From NCBI RefSeq assembly GCF_030063205.1, contig NZ_JASISQ010000005.1:124001-188000 (forward strand): DNA of 64,000 nucleotides, written 5' to 3'. A program made the translations under genes and the position numbers. Below, piece by piece: positions 8,271 through 19,421 of this stretch; position 1 is the first letter of the stretch; the number at the start of each line of letters is the position of its first letter. This stretch comes from Arthrobacter antibioticus. Its GTDB lineage: Bacteria; Actinomycetota; Actinomycetes; Actinomycetales; Micrococcaceae. Under the pieces are notes generated by a model. The model was not told the DNA's origin. It searched no databases and saw only the letters and a list, made by a program, of their open reading frames with translations.

Positions 8271-9193
8271 AAATTCTTGTTGTGGGAGCCGGTGCCACAG
8301 GCGGGTACTTTGGTGCCTGTCTTGCCCGGGCAGGGCGTGACGTGAGTTTTTTGGTGCGCGAAAAACGGGCCGAATTTTTACAAGCACGTGGACTGCGTAT
8401 TGCTGACACGGGGCACGTGAGCCGGATCGAACCCAAACTCCTCACGGCGCAGACGCTGGATAAGACCTTCGACGTCGTCATTCTTACTGTCAAGGCGACG
8501 GGACTAAAGCAGGCCATTGCCGATATGGCCCCCGCAGTGGGAGCCCAGACGCTCATTATTCCTTTTCTGAACGGAATGGCGCACATGGATGCCCTCGGGG
8601 CAGCCTTTGGTACCGAAAAAGTGCTTGGCTCGGTCATTCACCTGGTCTCCACCATCAATAGCGATGGGGATATAGAAATCCTGAACCCACTGGCCCGGTG
8701 GACTGTTGGTGAGCAACGTGGAGAATTTACCTCCCGTATTCAGGCAGTTCTAGCCGAGATCTCTGTGTCTGGGTATGACTCACTAGCCGTGCCCAACGGC
8801 TTGAGTGCCATGTGGCACAAATGGGCCTTCATCACCGCAGCAGGCGTTGTGACGTGCTTGATGCGTGGGTCCGTGGGTGACATCGCCGCGGTTCAGGGCG
8901 GGGACGTATTCGTGGCCTCTGTCCTGGCGGAGGTTGCCGGCGTGTCCGCCGCCGCCGGATTCCCTGTGCCGGAAGAGGAGAACGCGAACTCATTAGCTTT
9001 CCTGACCCAGCCCGGCTCCACATTCACATCTTCGCTTTACCGCGACGTTACAGCAGGGCTGGCCCATGAAGGCGAACACATCATCGGTGACTTTGCCCGC
9101 AGAGCAGCCACCTACGAGGTAGCCACACCGCTGCTTGACCTAGCGCTAATGCAGCTGCGCGTTCACGATATAGCAGTGCTCCGCAAGGGCTGA
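8267..9193 (+). CDS. Ketopantoate reductase family (PanE/ApbA) dehydrogenase
   Basis: A 308-residue NADPH-binding reductase. The Rossmann motif GAGATGG is at residues 7-13, and the helical C-terminal domain begins with the conserved MWHKWAF lysine segment. The family reduces 2-dehydropantoate to pantoate in coenzyme A synthesis, but many paralogues act on other 2-keto acids; pairing with a DUF2127 gene gives no pantothenate context. GTG start overlaps the previous stop. Confidence 0.85.
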   Translation: MKILVVGAGATGGYFGACLARAGRDVSFLVREKRAEFLQARGLRIADTGHVSRIEPKLLTAQTLDKTFDVVILTVKATGLKQAIADMAPAVGAQTLIIPFLNGMAHMDALGAAFGTEKVLGSVIHLVSTINSDGDIEILNPLARWTVGEQRGEFTSRIQAVLAEISVSGYDSLAVPNGLSAMWHKWAFITAAGVVTCLMRGSVGDIAAVQGGDVFVASVLAEVAGVSAAAGFPVPEEENANSLAFLTQPGSTFTSSLYRDVTAGLAHEGEHIIGDFARRAATYEVATPLLDLALMQLRVHDIAVLRKG

Positions 9194-9204
9194 GCAGCTA
9201 ACAA

Positions 9205-10512
9205 CTATCGGGTGTGGGTAAGCAGTGTTGCCACATTGGTGTCAGCCCCTGGTCCAACCGCCTTGATATTGAAATCAGCATGGAGGACTTCAACCAGATC
9301 CGGCCGAAAAGCAGGCGGAACGCTGAGGTGCTCGCCAACTGTAACGAGGCCCTCAGCAGCCCAGCTTGCAACGTTTTTGGCCAAAATGAAAACCTCAGGA
9401 TCGGCGGTGTCAGGGGCTTCTAGGGCAGCGGCAAGGAACGCAGATTCAGGCTGTGAAACGGACGCGCACCGGGTAAGGAATGATGACATATCGATGTTCC
9501 AAGGCTCGTAGTAGCCGGGCTCGGACCCGGTCAGAGTTGAAATGAAAATGAAGCGGCTCAGCGCATCCCGGAACTCCTCAACCATGGGTTCAGGGGTGGC
9601 TAAATATTCCTTGGCGCGGGGGGAGAGTTTCACGCGCGCGGACTTGAACTGAATCAATCCGGAGCTGCTAAGCAGATGCCAATACAGTTTGAGCCTATTG
9701 ATGGTCTCTGCCTCAAGTTCGCCCTCTGACGCGGAGGAATGGAAGGCCGCCTCAAGAGTGCTGGCACCTGTGTGAACCAGTGTTGCAGCAGCTTCTGCAT
9801 GGTCCTTTTTTTGCAGTGAACCCTTGCCGGTGACTGCTCTACCATCCCCAACCCAAATGAGCAGGCACACCATGTTCTGCCACAGTGGCGAATCCGCCAC
9901 TGCCGCGCGCAAGAGTTCGGCGCTCAGCTCAGGAATATAAACGTCAAGGAACTCGCTAGCGGCCGGATCAAAGTCACTGTGGTCGGAGTCGGAGTCGGAG
10001 CCGGTTCCAGTGACGTCGTGGTTGGGCGCCAGAGCGTCCAGTTTCAGCTGCGCGTCAGGGTTCCAACCGGGCCAATCGGGTTGCTTGAGCACTTCCTGGA
10101 GCGCTGAAACATCCTGTAATGTCCCAGTCCAGAGCGAGGCTGCCAGTAAATAATCAACATAGTCACGGACACCGCTGCGCACCGCAAAGGTTGCCTGCGG
10201 ATTGACATCGGCGGAGACTTCCAGGACTTCCTGTACCGCCTCCGGAACAAGAGCCATTGCATTGGTCGCTGGCTCAAGCAGACGGTACATGTCGAAAAAG
10301 TCGTCAAGAATCATCAAGGCGATGTCTACGCTCTCTTCACTGCGCCCTTGGGCTTCAAGCCATAAAACGAACCCCGGGGACAGAGCCTCCATAGCCCGAT
10401 CCAGCCGTACGTCAGCTAGGGAAAGAACGTTTGCGCGTTCAGCAGCGTCAGCGGCAGCTTTGACAGGATTACCGAAACGGGACTTCTTGGTGATGGTTGG
10501 CTTCTTGGCCAC
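9205..10512 (-). CDS. Unrecognised 435-residue protein
   Basis: I do not recognise a family. The N-terminus is basic (KKPTITKKSRFGNP), followed by a largely helical, acidic protein with a Ser/Asp-rich linker near the middle (GTGSDSDSDHSDFDP) and a C-terminal part with SPRAKEYL and LTGSEPGYYEPWN. There is no signal peptide or membrane segment. GTG at 10512 has AAGGA five bases upstream. A second GTG at 10560 also has GAAAGG before it and would add 16 residues. Coding looks real: one long uninterrupted frame with normal composition. Confidence 0.75.
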   Translation of the reverse strand: MAKKPTITKKSRFGNPVKAAADAAERANVLSLADVRLDRAMEALSPGFVLWLEAQGRSEESVDIALMILDDFFDMYRLLEPATNAMALVPEAVQEVLEVSADVNPQATFAVRSGVRDYVDYLLAASLWTGTLQDVSALQEVLKQPDWPGWNPDAQLKLDALAPNHDVTGTGSDSDSDHSDFDPAASEFLDVYIPELSAELLRAAVADSPLWQNMVCLLIWVGDGRAVTGKGSLQKKDHAEAAATLVHTGASTLEAAFHSSASEGELEAETINRLKLYWHLLSSSGLIQFKSARVKLSPRAKEYLATPEPMVEEFRDALSRFIFISTLTGSEPGYYEPWNIDMSSFLTRCASVSQPESAFLAAALEAPDTADPEVFILAKNVASWAAEGLVTVGEHLSVPPAFRPDLVEVLHADFNIKAVGPGADTNVATLLTHTR

Positions 10513-10582
10513 AGGATTCCTTGCAGTGAGCGGGGCGGGATCCTTTAACCGTAGCCGCACCGAGCCTTTCTCACTTCACTGC

Positions 10583-10617
10583 GTGGACGCTCCTTGAACC
10601 GTGGAGGGAGCGTCCAC
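10583..10617 (-). terminator. Hairpin with ACGCTCC arms downstream of the oxidoreductase
   Basis: Perfect 11-bp arms GTGGACGCTCC (10583-10593) and GGAGCGTCCAC (10607-10617) with a 13-nt loop. It sits about 30 bp past the stop of the oxidoreductase gene and upstream of the unrecognised gene. There is no clear T-run, so it may be a structured repeat rather than a strong terminator. Confidence 0.55.
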
Positions 10618-10646
10618 CGCGTAGACAAAAAATGCAGCGAAATCTA

Positions 10647-11585
10647 CTAGTTAGTGAACTCTGTCAGAACAATTTTGCCGGCGCCGTGGCCGGACATACT
10701 TGATTCGAAGGCCTTGGCGGCTTCCTGCATGGGAAAAGTCTGTGCCACATCCACGCTGAGCTTCCCGTCCTGGACCAGCTGGCTGAGGCGTTTCAATTCC
10801 TGGGCATCAGGGCGAACCCAAATGTACTCGCCGCCGTGCTCAAGAACTGACCAGTCGGCAATGGAGGCGTGCTTACCGCCATGCTTGAGCAACGCAAGGG
10901 TGTCGGCAAGAACGCCGCCGTTGAAATCTGCCACGGCATTGACTCCGTCAGGAACCAGCGCGCGGACACGATCCGCCAGACCGTCCCCGTACTGAACAGG
11001 TTCGGCCCCCAACTCGCGCAGACGCTCATGGTTTTTGGCAGATGCCGTGGCGATGACCCGCACACCTGCCAAGCTTGCCAGCTGTATCGCGGTGCGGCCC
11101 ACGCTTCCCGAGCCGTTGTGGATCAGTAACGTCTGACCAGATTCCAGGCCCAAAACATCGAGAGTGCGCTGGGCAGTCAGACCTGTGAGAGGCAGTGCCG
11201 CTGCCTGTTCCCAAGAAAGTGATGCAGGCTTGTGCGCCACCATCACTGCCGGCAGGGCAACAAACTCCGCGAAGGTGCCACCCTGGACCGTGTCGCGGCG
11301 GCCATTTGAATAAACTTCCTCACCCACGTGAAACTCCGGAGTATCAAAGCCAACGGCCTCCACCACTCCGGCAACATCCCAGCCCGCCGTTACAGGGAAC
11401 GTAACGTCCATCATGGCATCGAGTCCGCCAGACATGACCTTCCAATCCACAGGATTCACCCCTGCGGCCTTGACCCGGATCAACACAGAGCCGGGGGAAA
11501 CCTTGGGTGTGGGCTGTTCAGTTTGCTCCAAAACCTCGATGCCACCGTATTGGGCGTAGGTCATAGCTTTCATTGATGAACTCAT
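10647..11585 (-). CDS. NADP-dependent quinone-oxidoreductase-like MDR protein
   Basis: A 312-residue medium-chain dehydrogenase/reductase without zinc-ligand cysteines: GroES-like N-terminal domain (AAGVNPVDWKV) and nucleotide-binding segment HNGSGSVGRTAIQLA. Such enzymes reduce quinones or enones with NADPH. ATG at 11585 follows AAAGGA; an upstream in-frame start at 11621 adds 12 unlikely residues. Confidence 0.85.
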   Translation of the reverse strand: MSSSMKAMTYAQYGGIEVLEQTEQPTPKVSPGSVLIRVKAAGVNPVDWKVMSGGLDAMMDVTFPVTAGWDVAGVVEAVGFDTPEFHVGEEVYSNGRRDTVQGGTFAEFVALPAVMVAHKPASLSWEQAAALPLTGLTAQRTLDVLGLESGQTLLIHNGSGSVGRTAIQLASLAGVRVIATASAKNHERLRELGAEPVQYGDGLADRVRALVPDGVNAVADFNGGVLADTLALLKHGGKHASIADWSVLEHGGEYIWVRPDAQELKRLSQLVQDGKLSVDVAQTFPMQEAAKAFESSMSGHGAGKIVLTEFTN

Positions 11586-11648
11586 GGTGCTGATTCCTTT
11601 CGTTGACTCCACCAGTTCCAACTATCAAAGCGATTGAAAGATTCCCTC

Positions 11649-11687
11649 TTCTCAGGGCACGTTCTCAGGGCACGTTCTCAGGGCACG
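11649..11687. repeat. Three tandem 13-bp repeats
   Basis: The unit TTCTCAGGGCACG occurs three times without change, followed by CTCCCCGCG. It lies between the oxidoreductase start (11585) and the end of the hydrolase gene (11720), in the untranslated stretch of both minus-strand genes. Confidence 0.9.
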
Positions 11688-11719
11688 CTCCCCGCGGCGC
11701 ACGGGTAAAGTGAGATGAA

Positions 11720-12895
11720 TTATAACTCGCCATCTGCACGTACTTTCCGTTCTGCCCGCTCGAGCCAGCGATTGTGCGCAACTGTATCCAAGGCTGCCTC
11801 CACCCAGCTACCCATGCCAGCGTAAGCCTGCGCACGGATCTTCGATGGCGAGAGAAACACATCATGGAACGCGCCTGTAATCCTGTGCAAGGTCACATTG
11901 GAGCCTAGGTCAAAGGCTCGCTTGGCGACGGCGTCAACGTTCAGTACAACGTCTGCCGCCAACGCGTTTGATGACCACTTTGGCTGCAGGTAGCTCTTAT
12001 CCGAGAGCATCACAAGCACAGGCACCCGCAGGCCCAAGCCGCGTGCCACCTGCGCTTGTCCTTGGAACACGGCGTTCAAAAATGAAGGTGCCAAAGGAAA
12101 CCCACGATCGGGGCGCCAGTCGGATTCATACTCCCACTCGCCGTCGTACTTTTTTGATACTGCTCGGGTATAGAAACCCGGGTCGACACCTGGCAACGGA
12201 ACAAGGGGGCGGAACCTTGCCCGGGCCTCGATGAGGGGTGCAACCATGGCTCTGCCTACTTCACTGGCCTGAAACTCAAGCCAAGGACTGTTAAGTACCA
12301 CGGCCGCCGCCGCGCCGGGGTGCCGAGCGGCCCACAGACTCAGTGTCAGCCCTCCCGTTGAATGACCCAGGAGAACTAGTGGACGTTCTTTGGATATTTC
12401 CTGAGTTTCTTCCACCCGCTCCCGGCCAACGAGCGCGTCAAAGGCGGCACTGAGTCGATGGCGAGCTTCGTTTAAAAAATCGAGTTCAAATGATTGCTGG
12501 TCTTGGGCTTGTGCATCGGTTGGCAAAGGCATCACCCCTTCGCTGACCCCGCTACGCCCCATGGCGTCCAGTGCGGAGGCAATGTCGGCGTCGTAATCGG
12601 TCAGTGAGGAGACTTGTCCGGGCACCATGCCAGGACGCAAACTACGGCCATAGTTGTGTAGGTCCAGGGCGTAGAAATTTGCGCCGGCTCGGTGCCAGAA
12701 CTCGGCCAGTTCATACTGGAAAAAATAATCTGACCAGCCGTGTACGTACAGAATGTCCGCCCCGGTAAGCGGCGAGGATGGCCACGCAGGCGCATCTGCC
12801 ACATACTTCACCAGCGTTGCCGGGGAACCCGAAGGCAGGTCCAGGGTGAGCTGTTGGAAATTCGGGCCAAGGACGTCCTGCTGCCAAGAGATCAT
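11720..12895 (-). CDS. Alpha/beta hydrolase (serine hydrolase)
   Basis: A 391-residue alpha/beta-fold hydrolase. HGW at 52-54 is the oxyanion-hole region, GHSTGG at 177-182 carries the nucleophile Ser179, and GAFHDVFLS near the C-terminus supplies the catalytic His. No signal peptide, so cytosolic; a lysophospholipase/monoacylglycerol-lipase type activity is plausible. It is divergent from the GNAT-like gene across 170 bp. Confidence 0.85.
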   Translation of the reverse strand: MISWQQDVLGPNFQQLTLDLPSGSPATLVKYVADAPAWPSSPLTGADILYVHGWSDYFFQYELAEFWHRAGANFYALDLHNYGRSLRPGMVPGQVSSLTDYDADIASALDAMGRSGVSEGVMPLPTDAQAQDQQSFELDFLNEARHRLSAAFDALVGRERVEETQEISKERPLVLLGHSTGGLTLSLWAARHPGAAAAVVLNSPWLEFQASEVGRAMVAPLIEARARFRPLVPLPGVDPGFYTRAVSKKYDGEWEYESDWRPDRGFPLAPSFLNAVFQGQAQVARGLGLRVPVLVMLSDKSYLQPKWSSNALAADVVLNVDAVAKRAFDLGSNVTLHRITGAFHDVFLSPSKIRAQAYAGMGSWVEAALDTVAHNRWLERAERKVRADGEL

Positions 12896-13067
12896 GGCAT
12901 GATGCTAGCGGGTGCAGCCGATCCGCGCTTGCCGCACTGCTTCTTGGCTGTGATTATCTGTGCCCCCTTGCATCTGTGCTTATGCTTGAGGGGCGCACTC
13001 GTGCGGCCAACTCCGGTGACCGTACGGTTCCGTGCGGGAGACTGGCACGCTGAAAAAGGGTGAGAAA

Positions 13068-13682
13068 ATGGCCATCTGGCAGGATACATTTCACGATTGG
13101 GCTCAAGCATGGGCCGCAGTGCAGGATCTAGAGTCCGTGGTGGAGGACGCAGTTCTCACCATAGGCACCCAGCACGCGATGGTTTGGCCAGGACCGGGCG
13201 GCTCTGCCCAGAGCGCACAAATGGACTCCGCATCTGAGCTGATTCTTGTGACAGAAGATCCGGCCGGAGCTACTCAATTCGCCCAATCCCAAGGGCTCCA
13301 TGCTGGGTCGCACCAGATTCTGCTCTGCGCACAGACAGACAGTCTTGACCTTGTGCCGCAACTACCACCTGATGGCAACCTCGCAGCTGCGCCAATGGAA
13401 AACTATGACCTGGTTGAGGTGGCCCTTTTTGACCGGCCCGTTGCCAGCGGCCGCCTCAGTCTTGGAGAAGACGTGGGGGTCCTGGCCCTGTTGGTAGTGG
13501 ATGAGCAAGCGCAGGAATTTGTTCACGTTTTTGAACAGGCCATGGTCGCCGGGCTCGGCGAAGAAGCCTTCACCCACGGCGTTGACACCCTCTACCTGAT
13601 TGCCAATGAAGAACAAGGAGAACGATTTTTATCCGTTGACGGGTGGACCAAGGCGGCGGAGATTCTCACTTTCACTAAATAG
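13068..13682 (+). CDS. GNAT-like protein of unknown substrate
   Basis: A 204-residue cytosolic protein. The last segment (DTLYLIANEEQGERFLS then GWTKAAEILTF) resembles the C-terminal strand-helix-strand of GNAT acetyltransferases, but I see no convincing acetyl-CoA loop (Q/RxxGxG/A). ATG at 13068 follows AAGGG; a frame start at 13032 lacks support. It could equally be a degenerate acetyltransferase used as a binding protein. Confidence 0.6.
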   Translation: MAIWQDTFHDWAQAWAAVQDLESVVEDAVLTIGTQHAMVWPGPGGSAQSAQMDSASELILVTEDPAGATQFAQSQGLHAGSHQILLCAQTDSLDLVPQLPPDGNLAAAPMENYDLVEVALFDRPVASGRLSLGEDVGVLALLVVDEQAQEFVHVFEQAMVAGLGEEAFTHGVDTLYLIANEEQGERFLSVDGWTKAAEILTFTK

Positions 13683-13862
13683 CTGCCCCGGGGTTCCCGC
13701 CGGAGCTGCACCGACTGTGTGCCGTACCCGTGGGGTTCGTGGCAGAATAGGGGATGGCCCGGGTGCAGACGGGCCCAGTGATAATACAGCCGGCCCGCAG
13801 ACGCTCCATTGACTATGCGGGTATGAGCGAACCACTTAGCTAAAGAAATTTGAGACTCTACT

Positions 13863-14588
13863 ATGTCCCCGCTGCAAAGCAATGCTTCGGCAACCCCTCT
13901 TAAGAATGGCGTGAGAGCCGCCCCCGCCTTTGCTTCCGTAGGGAGCCCCTATTTCGGTATTCTGCTGGCCTGCATGGCGGTGATCGTCATCCTCTCCAAC
14001 ATTGGCGCCTCCAAAGGGGTGCTCTTTGGCCCGATAGTGACCGACGGCGGCTTCTTCCTCTTTCCCTTTGCCTACATTTTGGGGGATGTGATCAGCGAAA
14101 TTTACGGGTTCAAGGTGGCGCGTAAAGCCATTTTAACTACGTTTGCACTCTCAGTTTTCGCATCCCTGTGTTACTGGGTGATCATTGCGTTACCTGGGTT
14201 TACTGACGACTACGGCGTCACTAAACAACACGCCTTAGAAGACGCTTTGGGCCCCGTCCCGCAAATAGTACTGGCGAGCCTACTGGCGTTTTTGGCCGGT
14301 CAAACCATCAACTCTTTCATCATGGTGCGCCTAAAAGCACGCCACGGTGAACGGAAACTGTGGGCCCGTCTCATGGGCTCCAGCGGAGTTGGCGAGTTCA
14401 TTGACACGTTGATCTTCTGCGCCATCGCCGCACCCGTGATTGGCATTGTGGGGGTTGGGATGTTTGCCAATTACGTACTTGTGGGCTTCCTTTACAAAGT
14501 CGGGGTGCAGTACGCCCTCATCCCTGTCACTACGATCTGCATCGGCTGGTTCAAGCGCCGAGAGCCGTCCTATTCGGTGGCCCTCTAA
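13863..14588 (+). CDS. yhhQ: YhhQ-type queuosine precursor transporter
   Basis: A 241-residue inner-membrane protein of the VUT/DUF165 family with about six helices and the family signature LGDVISEIYGFKVARK. YhhQ imports queuine-pathway bases (preQ1/preQ0, or queuine in some hosts). It converges on tgt, the tRNA base-exchange enzyme, 61 bp away, which supports the role. The ATG has only a weak ribosome site. I looked for a preQ1 riboswitch in the 180 bp upstream and saw none that I could support. Confidence 0.88.
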   Translation: MSPLQSNASATPLKNGVRAAPAFASVGSPYFGILLACMAVIVILSNIGASKGVLFGPIVTDGGFFLFPFAYILGDVISEIYGFKVARKAILTTFALSVFASLCYWVIIALPGFTDDYGVTKQHALEDALGPVPQIVLASLLAFLAGQTINSFIMVRLKARHGERKLWARLMGSSGVGEFIDTLIFCAIAAPVIGIVGVGMFANYVLVGFLYKVGVQYALIPVTTICIGWFKRREPSYSVAL

Positions 14589-14597
14589 GCAGGGCGC

Positions 14598-14647
14598 GCC
14601 CGACGCGGTGCGCCGCCATCTTTAAGGGCCCGACGGCGGTGCGCCGG
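14598..14647. repeat. Imperfect direct repeat between yhhQ and tgt
   Basis: Two similar 20-bp copies beginning GCCCGACG, at 14598-14617 and 14628-14647. The second holds a small GGCG-GTG-CGCC hairpin. They lie between convergent genes and may act as a weak two-way terminator. Confidence 0.45.
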
Positions 14648-14649
14648 CT

Positions 14650-16817
<2,168 letters not shown>

Positions 16818-16882
16818 GGAAGGTAATCTACGCGTGAAATTGAGGATCTGCTAGAGCTGAACGGAATAAGACAGACTCCGGC

Positions 16883-17422
16883 TTAGCGTCCAAGGCCTGC
16901 GTAGGAGATGGCCTGGCGCACAAGCGCGCCGCGGCCACCAAAAAATTCTGCCTGCACACCGGGGCTAAGGACTTCCTCGGGGGTCATCCACGTCAGCTCC
17001 AGCGCGTCTTGGCGCGGTTCACAGTCACCTGTCACAGGGATGACGTAGACCAGGGCAACAGCGTGCTGGCGTTCGTCGGTGAAACCTGTCTGCGACGGAG
17101 AAGGAAGGTATTCGGCCACCGTGAAGGGCACAGGGCTCACCGGGAGCTGTGGGAACGCTAACGGTCCCAGGTCCTTTTCAATGTGCCGGATCAAGGCCGC
17201 GCGAATAGTCTCGCGGTACAGCACCCGCCCGGATACCAGGGTGCGCACCATGGAACCCTGCTCGTCGGCCTGCAACAGCAAACCAATCTCGTTGACATAG
17301 CCCAGTGGATCGAGTCTGACAGGTACTGCCTCCACATAGACCATGGGGAGGCGGTTACGGGCTTCGTGCAGGTCCTCTTCGGAGAGCCAGCCGGAATACG
17401 GATCAGGTGTACGAACGCTCAT
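16883..17422 (-). CDS. DUF4916 / Nudix-like protein
   Basis: A 179-residue protein with an actinobacterial DUF4916 layout (GWLSEEDLHEARNRLPMVYV). The region VLYRETIRAALIRHIEKDLG sits where a Nudix box would be but lacks the full GX5EX7REUXEEXGU pattern, so hydrolase activity is doubtful. Cytosolic; no operon partner evident. Confidence 0.75.
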   Translation of the reverse strand: MSVRTPDPYSGWLSEEDLHEARNRLPMVYVEAVPVRLDPLGYVNEIGLLLQADEQGSMVRTLVSGRVLYRETIRAALIRHIEKDLGPLAFPQLPVSPVPFTVAEYLPSPSQTGFTDERQHAVALVYVIPVTGDCEPRQDALELTWMTPEEVLSPGVQAEFFGGRGALVRQAISYAGLGR

Positions 17423-17489
17423 ATCTAAGTTCTACCTCATCTTTACCTTGTGTGCTGCTTCCGCACACGCAAATCTCTAAGAATTGCCG

Positions 17490-18149
17490 TCACGAAGTGA
17501 TGGTGAGGGACACGCCGTCGGACATTGTTACGCACAGGGCGTCCCCATCAAGACCAACCGTCACCGCAACACCGGTCAACTTTTTGCCCAGCTCAGCCAG
17601 CCCGCCGTTGTACGTAAAACCAAGTTCGACGCCGGTGAGATCTCCCGCCGTCGTAGTTACCAAGCCTCCATTTTTCATACGAAACACGGCCCCGCCCCCG
17701 GTACTGTCACGCACGTGCTTTGCGCCAATGTTTGCCAAGACAGTATTGGCCATCTCAGGTTGCAAAGTGCGCCACACGGTCGCCACGGCTAGGCGCGCCT
17801 GTGGATGAGCCAGGCTGAGATCGTTTGAAGGATGTGCCAGAAAACTAAAACCATCCGGAGCCGTGACCCGGGCGGCTCCAGCGTCTGGGGCCAGTTCAGC
17901 GGTGGTTCCATCGGCCAGGGTGCGCTGAATGAAAATTTCTGCATCCCTTAACTCAAAACCCAAGTGCACGCTGGTCCCGGGGAGCGAATCGGCACAGGCT
18001 CGGCGCACTGCCACTTTGCCGTTGCCGGAGTCGAACACTTGCCAACCGCCGTCGTCCTGGGTTTGCACACAGTCCATACCAAGTGCCGTAAGGAGTGCTA
18101 CATATTCGTGAAAATAGTTTGTGTGGACAAGCGGACGGACACGCAGCAT
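17490..18149 (-). CDS. VOC (glyoxalase/bleomycin-resistance) fold protein
   Basis: A 219-residue protein with a vicinal-oxygen-chelate repeat at the N-terminus (RPLVHTNYFHEYVALLTALGMDC, later SVHLGFELRDAE) and a second, more divergent half. Usually dioxygenase, lyase or antibiotic-binding proteins; no substrate can be proposed from context. Confidence 0.65.
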   Translation of the reverse strand: MLRVRPLVHTNYFHEYVALLTALGMDCVQTQDDGGWQVFDSGNGKVAVRRACADSLPGTSVHLGFELRDAEIFIQRTLADGTTAELAPDAGAARVTAPDGFSFLAHPSNDLSLAHPQARLAVATVWRTLQPEMANTVLANIGAKHVRDSTGGGAVFRMKNGGLVTTTAGDLTGVELGFTYNGGLAELGKKLTGVAVTVGLDGDALCVTMSDGVSLTITS

Positions 18150-18220
18150 GAATTCTCCTAAAAGCAGTTGGCTCCCTAAAGTATCAACTGTTTAGCGAGC
18201 TCCAGGGTTACTGTTGGGGC

Positions 18221-18817
18221 ATGGATGAACTTCCCGAACTGCTCCTGCCCAATGCTGAGGCGTGGCGCGCGTGGCTCGCAGCAAACCACCTAACGAGTTC
18301 CGGGGTTCGTCTAGTACTGCACAAGAAGGGCGGCACCGTCACAGCGCTAGATTATGCTGATGCCCTAGATGTGGCCCTGTGCTTTGGGTGGATTGATGGG
18401 GTTATTGGAAAACGTGATGCCGGCAGTCACGTGCGGCGGTTCACGGCCAGAACCCGAAGCAGCAAGTGGTCCAAGATCAATACTGGACACCATGAGCGGC
18501 TTGTTAGTGAGGGACGGATGCAGCCAGCAGGGAAGGCTGCCGCCGACGCAGCAAAGGCCGATGGCCGCTGGGAAGCCGCCTATGCGGGCCAAAGCACCGC
18601 CGAAGTGCCCGATGATCTGGCCACAGCGATCGGTGCTAATCCACAAGCACAAGCCATGTTCGAGGTGCTCACAGCAGTTAATCGCTACGCGCTGATTCAC
18701 CGGGTTACCTCCGTTAAGACTCCTGCCGTTAGGGCTGCGAAAGTTGCTGGTTTTGTGCAGAAACTTCAGGCGGGTCAAACTCCGTATCCGCAGAAGCGTA
18801 AACCTCAAGAGCGCTAA
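18221..18817 (+). CDS. YdeI/OmdA-family protein
   Basis: A 198-residue cytosolic protein with the family hallmarks ALDVALCFGWIDGVIGKRD and FTARTRSSKWSKIN. Family members are linked to bacteriocin or peptide tolerance in some hosts; the biochemical role is unclear. Its end overlaps the convergent Lrp gene by 4 bp. Confidence 0.85.
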   Translation: MDELPELLLPNAEAWRAWLAANHLTSSGVRLVLHKKGGTVTALDYADALDVALCFGWIDGVIGKRDAGSHVRRFTARTRSSKWSKINTGHHERLVSEGRMQPAGKAAADAAKADGRWEAAYAGQSTAEVPDDLATAIGANPQAQAMFEVLTAVNRYALIHRVTSVKTPAVRAAKVAGFVQKLQAGQTPYPQKRKPQER

Positions 18818-19329
18818 CTATTGCCCAGCACTCCTACGCCATCGCGGGCCTCGAAGATTAACTGGGTCTCAGTTTGCCGCACTACCCGGTTGACCGTGAT
18901 GTGTTTGAGGACCATGTCGCGCAGAGCCTGTGGACTTTCAACAGCCACATGCAGGTGGAAGTCATCTTCCCCTGCGACATGGAAAGCTTGGATGACTCCT
19001 GGGACTTTGGTGAGCTTGGTGTAGAGCGTGTTGACGTGCTCAGCGTCGTGGCTTCCCAAACGCACCTTGATGATGGCCTGGATTGGAAACCCCAACATGG
19101 ACAGGTTCAGTGTGACGCGACTACCCAGGAGCGCCCCGGCATCACGCATCATACGCATGCGGTAAGCGCAGGTTGACTCGGCAAGACCAAGCCGGGAGGC
19201 AATAGCCTTATTCGTCAAAGTACTGTCCGCAACCAGGGCCCGCAAAATTGCCAAGTCTATGGGGTCGAGGCTGGCGAGGCGATCTGGCGGCAGTTGCGTT
19301 TTCGGCAATGTGGTCTCCGTTACATCCAT
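18814..19329 (-). CDS. Lrp/AsnC-family regulator
   Basis: A 171-residue Lrp-type protein: helix-turn-helix at about 20-75 (LDPIDLAILRALVADSTLTN then LAESTCAYRMRMMRDAG) and a C-terminal RAM ligand domain. It is divergent from a trans-sulfuration PLP enzyme with 92 bp between them, which suggests that it senses an amino acid and regulates that gene. Confidence 0.92.
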   Translation of the reverse strand: MDVTETTLPKTQLPPDRLASLDPIDLAILRALVADSTLTNKAIASRLGLAESTCAYRMRMMRDAGALLGSRVTLNLSMLGFPIQAIIKVRLGSHDAEHVNTLYTKLTKVPGVIQAFHVAGEDDFHLHVAVESPQALRDMVLKHITVNRVVRQTETQLIFEARDGVGVLGNS

Positions 19330-19355
19330 ACTTCTTGTTGAAAAACGCGGATTTA

Positions 19356-19370
19356 GCTAAGTTTATTAGC
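19356..19370. promoter_or_regulatory. Candidate Lrp operator
   Basis: Inverted repeat GCTAA-GTTTA-TTAGC in the AT-rich 92-bp divergent region, 26 bp upstream of the Lrp start codon and about 50 bp upstream of the PLP-enzyme start. Lrp/AsnC operators are AT-rich dyads of this size. Confidence 0.5.
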
Positions 19371-19421
19371 CATTCACCTAATTATCTAGCTATCTTTTGT
19401 TTATTCGTTCATTCTTGGGCT

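Noticed and set aside
13683-13862. preQ1 riboswitch upstream of yhhQ
   Set aside because: The AGCTAAAG stretch near 13840 recalls a preQ1-I tail, but the required C-rich loop and pairing stem are missing.
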